Positions 1-5,739 of a stretch of 10,464 nt of DNA are shown here, piece by piece. The notes under the pieces were generated by a model. It was not told the origin of the DNA. It saw nothing but the letters and a program-made list of their open reading frames with translations, and ran no database searches. The stretch comes from Dichloromethanomonas sp964477085. Lineage in GTDB: Bacteria > Bacillota > Desulfitobacteriia > Desulfitobacteriales > Syntrophobotulaceae. The stretch is from positions 1 through 10,464 of the forward strand of contig CAYZDF010000082.1 in the NCBI GenBank assembly GCA_964477085.1, in the 5' to 3' direction. How positions within the stretch are numbered: the first letter of the stretch is position 1; each line of letters begins with the position of its first letter. Position numbers and translations under genes: made by a program.

Positions 1-1830
1 AAGCTTAAGAATTGGCATTATGCCCTGCTCTATGCCCCTGGCATTCTTGCTTTGGTTGTTGTTCTGACGGTATTCTCCAAAGAGTACCATCCTGACTGGG
101 CTTTGAAGGTGTTTGCCAATGTTTACGGTGTATATTACGCAATATGTATTCTGACCTCTTTAACTACCATTGGGCTATGGGGCTTTAGATCAGGTTCACG
201 CCGAGAGAAAAAATTTGCAAAAGCAATCATCTTTTTTGGCGGATTCACATTGTTTATTGGTTTTCTTATTCAAAATGTCCTTCATCTCCTCTGGCCTGAA
301 ATCGTACCTCAGGTTGCCCAGATCATTGCACTTATCTTTGCTTTGGGTGCAGGGTACGCCATTGTTAAGTATAAGTTAATGAATATCTCGGCGTTAGTAA
401 GTGATACGCAGATCCTGTCCCAAATCCAGGATTTTGTCATACTTACCGATAACCACTTAAACATTGTTCAACTGAATCATAGAACTGAACAATTGCTCGG
501 TTCAGACAGAAAAACCCTCCTCTGTTTATCCCTGAAAGACATCATAAATAACGATGAGGTATCTCTGCTTACCGCTGTAAACGATCTTTCCAAATGTCAG
601 GAAGTTTCGTTAAAAACGACAAACCATGAAATACCCGTCAAAATTCATGTCAGTCATGTTAAGGATGTTGTCGGGGATGATGTCGGCTATCTTTTGATTG
701 GTCAGGATATGCGCCTTGTAAAAAGACTCAAATTTGAAATCAAAGAGCGTTTGCGTGCAGAAGAAGTCTTAAAGGAATTAACCTTCCATGATACACTAAC
801 AGGCTTATTTAACCGTACCTTTTTCGAAAAAGAGTTAGAGCGTATTGAGGAGAAATGTTCTTCGCTCGGGATCATTGCCATAGATGTTGATGGTCTCAAG
901 CTGATCAACGATACATTGGGGCATACAGCCGGTGATAATTTGATTTTGGCAACAAGTGAGGTCATCAAGAAATCCATAGGTCATCAAGGGACGATATTTA
1001 GAATTGGCGGAGACGAATTTGCGGTATTGATCGAAGATTCCGGCCAGTATCATGTACTTAACCTGGCAAAAAGAATTCAAGAGGAAGAAGTCGCATTCGC
1101 TTTGGCTAACGCTGATATTCTGCTTAGTTTTTCCGTGGGGACCGCTTTTAGTAAGGGACCAGTTTCAGGGAAACGGCTTTTTAAAGAAGCGGATGACAGT
1201 ATGTATCGTGAAAAACTCTTTAAGTTAAACGGCGCTCGCAATTCTATCATAAGAACATTAACACAGACTCTGCAGACCCTGGATTATTTTACTGAAGGCC
1301 ATGCCGAGCGCCTGCAGAATCTGGTAGAACGTTTGGCTGTAAGTGTCGGTGTCCCTTCCTCAAAAATAAACGATCTGCGTCTCTTTGCCCATTTTCACGA
1401 TCTCGGCAAAATTGGAATCCCTGACCAGGTCCTGCTTAAACCCGGACCGCTTACGGCTGAGGAGAAAAGAATCATGCAGAAGCATTCTGAGATTGGATAT
1501 CGAATCGCTATATCCTCACCTGAGCTTTTACCGATAACGGATTGGGTACTCAAACACCATGAATGGTGGAATGGAAGTGGCTATCCTCTGGGTCTTAAAG
1601 GAACCGATATTCCTTTGGAATGTCGTATTCTTGCTATAGCGGATGCTTTCGATGCCATGATCAGTAACCGCCCTTATCGTAAAGCAATGAGTCAGGATCA
1701 GGCATTGCGGGAATTAAGCCTATGTGCTGGTATTCAGTTTGATCCGGACATAGTAGATATCTTTATAAGGCAACATATTGAAAAGGACACGCCCTTTGTT
1801 GCGTCATTTGCCCACATGGTCAAAGATTAA
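1..1830 (+). CDS. Membrane-bound PAS-GGDEF-HD-GYP cyclic-di-GMP enzyme, 5' end missing
   Basis: The frame is open from base 1 (609 codons visible), so the gene starts outside the window; the TTG at 52 is not a convincing start. Domains in order, numbered from the first visible codon: about four membrane segments (1-125), resembling the sensory N-terminus of some histidine kinases; a PAS-like domain (about 140-240); a GGDEF domain (about 250-415) with HDTLTGL and the intact catalytic motif RIGGDEF (GGDEF at 1006-1020); and an HD-GYP domain (about 418-605) with HDLGKIGIP (HD at 1396-1401), HHEWWNGSGYP (GYP at 1579-1587) and ADAFDAM. GGDEF domains make cyclic-di-GMP and HD-GYP domains break it down, and both active sites look intact. 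The RxxD inhibitory site, expected just before GGDEF, is absent (the position reads GHQG). The signal sensed is unknown. It converges on the DUF4173 gene. Confidence 0.93.
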   Translation, partial: KLKNWHYALLYAPGILALVVVLTVFSKEYHPDWALKVFANVYGVYYAICILTSLTTIGLWGFRSGSRREKKFAKAIIFFGGFTLFIGFLIQNVLHLLWPEIVPQVAQIIALIFALGAGYAIVKYKLMNISALVSDTQILSQIQDFVILTDNHLNIVQLNHRTEQLLGSDRKTLLCLSLKDIINNDEVSLLTAVNDLSKCQEVSLKTTNHEIPVKIHVSHVKDVVGDDVGYLLIGQDMRLVKRLKFEIKERLRAEEVLKELTFHDTLTGLFNRTFFEKELERIEEKCSSLGIIAIDVDGLKLINDTLGHTAGDNLILATSEVIKKSIGHQGTIFRIGGDEFAVLIEDSGQYHVLNLAKRIQEEEVAFALANADILLSFSVGTAFSKGPVSGKRLFKEADDSMYREKLFKLNGARNSIIRTLTQTLQTLDYFTEGHAERLQNLVERLAVSVGVPSSKINDLRLFAHFHDLGKIGIPDQVLLKPGPLTAEEKRIMQKHSEIGYRIAISSPELLPITDWVLKHHEWWNGSGYPLGLKGTDIPLECRILAIADAFDAMISNRPYRKAMSQDQALRELSLCAGIQFDPDIVDIFIRQHIEKDTPFVASFAHMVKD

Positions 1831-1840
1831 GTGCTATCTA

Positions 1841-3379
1841 TTATTGGCTATTGAGCATATTTCGGATGTTTTGCGCGACATGATGTTGTAAATTGAACGA
1901 GCGAAATGACTCTTCATACTGCGCGTAAGGGGTATACTCTCCTGTATGGGTAATCGCGGCTTTCAGTTGGTACTTAAGAGCTGTATTTGTTGTTTCCAGG
2001 TATAGATCATACATGGAAGGGACTGCTGCATCGGACAGTTCGGATAAAGCCTTGACATCCAGACTTTCCAGAGTTCCGTTTTTGTAGCGGTCAATATTGT
2101 AGGAAGCGATGCGTCCGTCCACGTTGCCAAAGCTTAAGAGCAGGAAGAAGATCACACATCCCACAAACATAACCCTGGCTGCATTAAACCTTTTTAACTG
2201 CCGGACGGCGGTCACCGCAAAGATGAAGAACAGTACGACCATGAACCAGGTCGTATAGACTCTCAGTTGAGTGAGTCCATAAGTGTTGATATACATTACC
2301 ATCTTGCTGATAGCTGTAATGATCAGCATCAGGGTAAAGAGACATAAGGCAGTTGTCTCGATCTGCAGGATCCTGACCTTTTCCCTTTTGGCGATCAGAT
2401 GGGCTGCGGCGATCACAGCCAGATTGATCCCGGCGACGGTGCAGAGTTCAAAGAAGCCTCGGCGGGCGTATTCGGCATACGTCATCAGTTCTGGGAGACG
2501 GTTATTAAATGCCGAGAAAAGATAGGTGACTTGGGAAAGGAAGAAGACCAGATAGACGAGATTCAAAGCCGTCAGCGCGGAATAAACCGTCACTGCCGGG
2601 ACGAAACGAAAAGCAGCTGCTTTTTTATCCACTAATTCGATGGTGACACTCCCTGTATTCCTTCCATGAAGGTCGCCGTAGATCAAGCCGAAAAGGTAGC
2701 AGGCCACCGGAATCCCCAGGATCATCTGGAACAGAATATCCAAAGATACCGTAAAATGCAGGTTGGCTATCAGTCCTTCGAATGCGGCGTCGGCTTCCAT
2801 CAAGAGATTGACGACAATAGTCAGGACCGGAATCATCACCAGGATACCAACCGCACCGGCCAGAAGGGATTTCCCCTTTTTGTTGCCGTCAAGGAGTGTC
2901 CTGACTGCACCGAAACAGCAGGCGAAATTGCTTAAGGGAACGACTAAAACCTGTTGATAGATATCACCGGCGATATAGGCTGAGAGCTTTTTCTCCAGGG
3001 TTCTGCCCGTCGACAGGCTGACCCAGTAGATGACCGCAGCCATCAGAAAGATAAAATTCAGCAGTTTAAGCGGGATGTTGTCAAAGAGCAGGAAGACGGA
3101 AGCAGACAGGGCGATCAAAGCTAACCACACCAGGCTTAATCTGGACTGCTTAACCCCTGCGGATTTGAGATAGATGACGGTACAGGTGCAGAATACGACG
3201 GCAAAGAGGGGAATACCCGCCCCTAGACCCGGAAGACGGATCAAATTCCAGTATAAAAAACCACAGACCAGCATGGCAAGAGCGAAAAAGATATCGTTTC
3301 TTGTATAAGTAGGTTTATTGCTATCGATTAGATTATTAGTCTCAAGTGGAATACTGGTATTTATCGCATTATCGTTCAT
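1841..3379 (-). CDS. DUF4173 family multi-pass membrane protein
   Basis: A 512-residue integral membrane protein with about ten or more hydrophobic segments. The first clear ones are LAMLVCGFLYWNLIRLPGLG and the stretch after it; hydrophobic segments recur up to about residue 425. The C-terminal 85 or so residues are hydrophilic and carry the pattern GRIASYNIDRYKNG followed by LSELSDAAVPSMYDL, which I recognise as typical of DUF4173; function is unknown. The frame opens at 3421, but the ATG at 3379 is preferred: a GGGGAGG ribosome site lies 9 bases upstream, whereas it abuts the ATG at 3388. From 3379 the gene overlaps the end of the repressor gene by 11 bases, which suggests translational coupling. 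It is the last gene of the operon from the promoter at 4123-4152. No terminator is visible in the 10 bases before the converging cyclic-di-GMP gene. Confidence 0.85.
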   Translation of the reverse strand: MNDNAINTSIPLETNNLIDSNKPTYTRNDIFFALAMLVCGFLYWNLIRLPGLGAGIPLFAVVFCTCTVIYLKSAGVKQSRLSLVWLALIALSASVFLLFDNIPLKLLNFIFLMAAVIYWVSLSTGRTLEKKLSAYIAGDIYQQVLVVPLSNFACCFGAVRTLLDGNKKGKSLLAGAVGILVMIPVLTIVVNLLMEADAAFEGLIANLHFTVSLDILFQMILGIPVACYLFGLIYGDLHGRNTGSVTIELVDKKAAAFRFVPAVTVYSALTALNLVYLVFFLSQVTYLFSAFNNRLPELMTYAEYARRGFFELCTVAGINLAVIAAAHLIAKREKVRILQIETTALCLFTLMLIITAISKMVMYINTYGLTQLRVYTTWFMVVLFFIFAVTAVRQLKRFNAARVMFVGCVIFFLLLSFGNVDGRIASYNIDRYKNGTLESLDVKALSELSDAAVPSMYDLYLETTNTALKYQLKAAITHTGEYTPYAQYEESFRSFNLQHHVAQNIRNMLNSQ

Positions 3380-3611
3380 TTTGCTCATCCTCCCCTTCTC
3401 CTGCCTGTTCTCCTTCCACATACTCCAATATGTCCCCGGGCTGGCAGTTTAAAACCTTACAAATCTCATCCAAAGTCGAGAAGCGAATGGCTTTGGCTTT
3501 ATTATTTTTTAATATCGAAAGATTGGCCGGAGTGATCCCGATCTTCTCCGCCAGCTCGCCGGCGGATATTTTTCTTTTGGCCATCATAACGTCAAGGTTA
3601 ACGACAATCAA
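3369..3611 (-). CDS. Small Cro/CI-type helix-turn-helix repressor, YozG-like
   Basis: An 80-residue DNA-binding protein. Residues 5-68 form one XRE-type helix-turn-helix domain: LDVMMAKRKISAGELAEKIG, then ITPANLSILKNNKAKAIRF, then LDEICKVLNCQPGDILEY. This is the pattern of the short HTH_26 regulators such as Bacillus YozG. The last 16 or so residues are acidic and probably disordered; their codons overlap the start of the DUF4173 gene. The start is TTG at 3611, chosen because AGGGAGGG sits about 7 bases upstream and no ATG is better placed. It follows the DUF2975 gene by 12 bases. In Bacillus subtilis the same pair, yoaS-yozG, is adjacent, which supports the family call. It probably represses its own operon, perhaps at the palindrome at 4160-4176; that is inference. 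Confidence 0.9.
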   Translation of the reverse strand: MIVVNLDVMMAKRKISAGELAEKIGITPANLSILKNNKAKAIRFSTLDEICKVLNCQPGDILEYVEGEQAGEGEDEQNER

Positions 3612-3623
3612 AGCAATCCCTCC

Positions 3624-4070
3624 CTATATTGTGTAATCATTTTCTTGCTTGATGATAATGGCCTGTTCGAAAACGTTCTTGATCACTCTTAAGATCAGCC
3701 CCAAAAAAGCCGCACAGACGGCAATAATCACGAAAAGGATATAGTAGAAACCGGAGATCAACAGTATCACAGAAACGGTAAAACTGAGCCAGGACAGCAC
3801 CCGTAGGAGCTTAACATTCTTATCCGTAAACACCTCTTCCCGCTTGATATTGGCAAGCAGCCGGTCCAGGCAGATCAAAGAGTAGAGACCCGGCACTGCG
3901 CAGGCATAGACCGTGATCAATAGGGAGGTAACGATTTCCGAATTTTTGCCCGTATATTCCACATATGTAGGGATTAACTTAGGCATCGCTATCGCTGCTA
4001 CGATCACCAGGACGATGGCAATCTTGGTGCAAATGGATGACAGAATCACAGATTTATCTGGATTCCACAT
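3624..4070 (-). CDS. DUF2975 membrane protein, YoaS-like
   Basis: A 148-residue membrane protein with four predicted membrane segments, at about residues 13-32 (IAIVLVIVAAIAMPKLIP), 46-66 (VTSLLITVYACAVPGLYSLI), 91-111 (VLSWLSFTVSVILLISGFYY) and 112-132 (ILFVIIAVCAAFLGLILRVI). Between segments 2 and 3 is a charged loop, ANIKREEVFTDKNVKLLR, whose 'F-x-x-x-N-xx-xLR' look is typical of DUF2975. The start is ATG at 4070, with a modest AAAGGA site about 11 bases upstream. It is the first gene of the operon and leads directly into the repressor gene. Pairing of DUF2975 with a small XRE regulator is common in Firmicutes; one idea is that the membrane protein tunes the regulator, but no function is established. 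Confidence 0.86.
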   Translation of the reverse strand: MWNPDKSVILSSICTKIAIVLVIVAAIAMPKLIPTYVEYTGKNSEIVTSLLITVYACAVPGLYSLICLDRLLANIKREEVFTDKNVKLLRVLSWLSFTVSVILLISGFYYILFVIIAVCAAFLGLILRVIKNVFEQAIIIKQENDYTI

Positions 4071-4122
4071 GTTCTATCATTCCTTTCCAGTATCTTAAAA
4101 TGTGCATGGTATTTGTGGTTCT

Positions 4123-4152
4123 ATTTTAGAGGGTTTATTTATTGTCTGTCAA
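4123..4152 (-). promoter_or_regulatory. Sigma-A type promoter of the DUF2975-XRE-DUF4173 operon
   Basis: On the minus strand a perfect -35 box TTGACA (4147-4152) is followed after 18 bases by a -10 box TAAAAT (4123-4128). The start of transcription would fall near 4116, about 45 bases before the ATG at 4070. It is the only strong promoter match in the 230-base gap. Confidence 0.7.
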
Positions 4153-4159
4153 TATTTAT

Positions 4160-4176
4160 TTATCGTTTATCGATAA
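4160..4176. promoter_or_regulatory. Palindromic operator candidate TTATCGATAA upstream of the operon promoter
   Basis: A perfect 10-base palindrome TTATCGATAA (4167-4176) overlaps a second TTATCG half-site (4160-4165) repeated with a 7-base period. It starts 8 bases upstream of the -35 box of the DUF2975-XRE-DUF4173 promoter, where a regulator could act. The encoded XRE protein is the natural candidate to bind it. Very AT-rich surroundings make chance palindromes more likely. Confidence 0.4.
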
Positions 4177-4271
4177 TATTATATTGTTGTTTGATAAAAA
4201 TATTCCTAAAAAACTAAAAACCTCGGATTTCTACGGTAAAAATCTTAATTGAACGAAAAAGCGTGTATCGT

Positions 4272-4284
4272 TTTCAGACTGAAA
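4272..4284. promoter_or_regulatory. Short dyad in the leader of the methyltransferase remnant
   Basis: TTTCAG-A-CTGAAA is a perfect 6-1-6 inverted repeat that ends 17 bases before the putative first ATG (4302) of the broken methyltransferase. It could be a leftover operator, but no clear promoter or controller-protein gene accompanies it. Confidence 0.2.
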
Positions 4285-4301
4285 CTGATAAAAGTTGTAA
4301 A

Positions 4302-4672
4302 ATGACTAAGACTAATTCAGAGGCTTTTGTCGATTTTCTACAAACAAGAGTATAAGAGATTTTCGATACTTTAGATTCAGAGATATTCGAAGCGAATGCA
4401 ATCCATACGTATCAAAAAGTTCCAGAGAAATAAGATTCTGGGAACCGGTTAATTTCAATATGGAGGCAACTACTATCTGGAGCTTTCCGCAGAGAGGGGA
4501 TTGGGCATATCCCATAATTCCAGGTACAGAGGAAACTGGTCTCCATATATTCCAAGTAATATCATTTTAAAATATTCTGAAGTTGGTGATCGTGTCCTGG
4601 ATCAATTTCTTGGAAGCGGGACCACGTTAATAGAAGCTAAATTATTAAGAAGAAGAGGTATTGTTCAAGTCT
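4302..4672 (+). pseudogene. N-terminal fragment of a site-specific DNA methyltransferase, frameshifted and cut off
   Basis: A broken DNA methyltransferase gene of the N4/N6 type, read in two or three frames. An ATG at 4302 gives MTKTNSEAFVDFLQTRV and stops at 4355. From about 4349 frame 2 reads RDIRSECNPYV and then MEATTIWSFPQRGDWA (ATG at 4460). Near 4500-4514 the homology jumps to frame 1, reading HNSRYRGNWSPYIPSNIILK and VLDQFLGSGTTLIEAKLL. W-S-F-P-x-R-G-x-W-A directly before H-N-x-x-Y-R-G-N-W-S-P-Y is familiar in this family, with one residue between A and H; here 5 bases (TATCC) stand where 3 are expected. DQFLGSGTT (4600-4626) is the S-adenosylmethionine-binding motif I. Homology ends after RRRGI near 4660, where V-D-I-N would be expected. 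The catalytic motif and target-recognition part are gone, so the product cannot be active. The frame-3 start is tentative. Confidence 0.72.
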
Positions 4673-4933
4673 TACCCCACACCTTTCTCTACCCGAAACG
4701 GAGCGGCCAATGCCTTTGACCGTCTATTTAAAAAATACAATAACAGTATACTGATTGTATCTTATTCCTCCAACAGTTTGCCGACGCTCGATGAGATGGT
4801 TTCAATACTTTCTAAACACAAAGAGCATGTCGAAGTTATCCCAGTAGATTACCGATACTCTTTCGGAAATCAGGGGAATCGCATAGGTAACAATAAAAAT
4901 CAAGTGTAGGAATATCTTTTTGTGGGCTATTAA
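4661..4933 (+). pseudogene. C-terminal fragment of a D12-class adenine-N6 DNA methyltransferase with an internal TAG
   Basis: This frame reads PTPFSTRNGAANAFDRLFKK, then SILIVSYSSNSLPTLDEM, then DYRYSFGNQGNRIGNNKNQV. I recognise this as the C-terminal part of D12-class adenine methyltransferases (the M.FokI/AlwI-associated kind). After NKNQV there is TAG at 4907-4909, and the same frame continues EYLFVGY to TAA at 4931-4933. Relatives end with Q-E-Y-L-F-x-G-Y, so TAG is best explained as a CAG (Gln) codon changed by one C-to-T mutation. Everything N-terminal, including motif I and the D-P-P-Y catalytic motif, is missing. The fragment begins where the first methyltransferase stops, in a different frame. 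It immediately precedes the endonuclease gene, whose ribosome site overlaps its final TAA. Confidence 0.75.
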
Positions 4934-4940
4934 GGAGGGG
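4932..4940 (+). promoter_or_regulatory. Strong ribosome-binding site for the endonuclease remnant, overlapping the methyltransferase stop
   Basis: AAGGAGGGG lies 5 bases before the ATG at 4946 and shares two bases with the TAA (4931-4933) that ends the D12 fragment. This is the fossil of a translationally coupled methyltransferase-endonuclease pair, and it fixes the endonuclease start. Confidence 0.8.
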
Positions 4941-4945
4941 CATCT

Positions 4946-5329
4946 ATGCAGCTTTGGTATATCGGAAACACATCCGTCAGAAGCGCATTCCGTCTCCGTG
5001 ACGGATTAATTGCTCTATCTACATCTTCTCTTCAGGGTAACATGCGTGGTCAGGAAGGTGATCGAGCATTTCGTGATTTGTTAGGTCAGCACGGAATTGT
5101 TTCGCTGGGATCAGATGAAACATACAGTGTTGGTCGTAAATGGCTATCGGCACTTGGCAAGCTGGGATTTTTGTATCCGGAGATACCAAGCTCTGCTACT
5201 ATCAGTCAAGAAGAGATTGGTCCAATGGATACAATCACGCCAAATGGCTGGCGCCTGATTCGTGCGAAAACTGTTCCTGCAATGCAGGAATGCTCGTATA
5301 AAGCTTCTTTTATTAAACAAACGTCATAG
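4946..5329 (+). pseudogene. Truncated AlwI-like type II restriction endonuclease (N-terminal part)
   Basis: A 127-residue open frame starting MQLWYIGNTSVRSAFRLRDG and containing GNMRGQE, VGRKWLSALGKLGFLYPEI and ITPNGWRLI...PAMQEC. This order matches my memory of the N-terminus of the AlwI family of type II endonucleases (W-x-I-G-N-T-T-V-R-N-P, then L-G-R-K-W-R-S-A-L, then I-T-P-N-G). Family members are several hundred residues long, so most of the protein, including the nuclease core, is missing. After the TAG (5327-5329) the frame stays open for another 32 codons, ending in KFVRKNNFGKFRRNV at a TAA (5426-5428), two bases before a hairpin terminator. These codons may be the gene's original 3' end brought close by an internal deletion. 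The start, with its strong ribosome site, is intact, so a short inactive protein could still be made. Assignment to AlwI specifically is moderate. Confidence 0.65.
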
Positions 5330-5429
5330 ACCTATTTTAAACATATTTTAACAAAGCATTGTAAACTTGAGGTTAAAATGAAGTTCGTAAGAAAAAATAA
5401 TTTTGGTAAATTCCGTCGTAACGTCTAAA

Positions 5430-5464
5430 AAGGCCTCTGCGAGTTAAAAGTCGCACGAGGCCTT
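5430..5464. terminator. Hairpin terminator after the restriction-modification remnant
   Basis: AAGGCCTC (5430-5437) pairs with GAGGCCTT (5457-5464); after a one-base bulge TGCGA (5438-5442) pairs with TCGCA (5451-5455), leaving an 8-base loop. It begins one base after the TAA that ends the open endonuclease frame. Read on the minus strand the stem runs into five T (T5), so it could also stop transcripts of the efflux operon that ends at 5740. Read on the plus strand the downstream tract is only moderately T-rich. Confidence 0.72.
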
Positions 5465-5739
5465 AGTTATTTATAATGGATTTCTCTTTACCTTTACTAT
5501 GATTTAAATTGTTGGCGAGATTATTTTAAGGAAATATCACTGATCCCGCAATCTGCAAATCCGAAAACCTATATGACTGAACCGTATCACAATCTTAATT
5601 ATATCTGAATTGTCTTTGTTCTTCTCTCTGACATCATCCATATCATTCACCTAGTACGATTATTTTCGTATTTTGTACGATTTTTAAACGGTTGCGTCTA
5701 TATATACCAAAAGAGTTAAATTGCTGCTTGCGATACATT
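5465..5739. other. AT-rich intergenic stretch without a recognisable gene
   Basis: Together with the terminator this fills the gap between the restriction remnant and the efflux operon. No reading frame with recognisable protein features was seen on either strand. The only structure is a cluster of TACGA (5655-5659), TCGTA (5666-5670) and TACGA (5676-5680), spaced 11 and 10 bases apart. The last two form a 5-base stem followed by TTTTT, a weak terminator at best on the plus strand. Confidence 0.5.

Noticed and set aside
2283..2957. Several plus-strand open frames opposite the DUF4173 gene
   Set aside because: They mirror a hydrophobic minus-strand gene, overlap each other and have no ribosome sites or domains.
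3379..3421. Longer N-terminus of the DUF4173 protein from ATG 3421
   Set aside because: No ribosome site at that distance, the added residues are hydrophilic and would overlap the repressor gene by over 50 bases; GGGGAGG fits ATG 3379.
4312..4515. Minus-strand 67-codon open frame
   Set aside because: It lies opposite the methyltransferase remnant, which has clear family motifs on the plus strand, and has no ribosome site or recognisable domain.
4907..5329. Both in-frame stops of the restriction remnant are TAG, which could suggest pyrrolysine or amber readthrough
   Set aside because: The first methyltransferase is frameshifted and both enzymes lack their catalytic parts, so readthrough would not restore function; mutation of CAG and a deletion are simpler.
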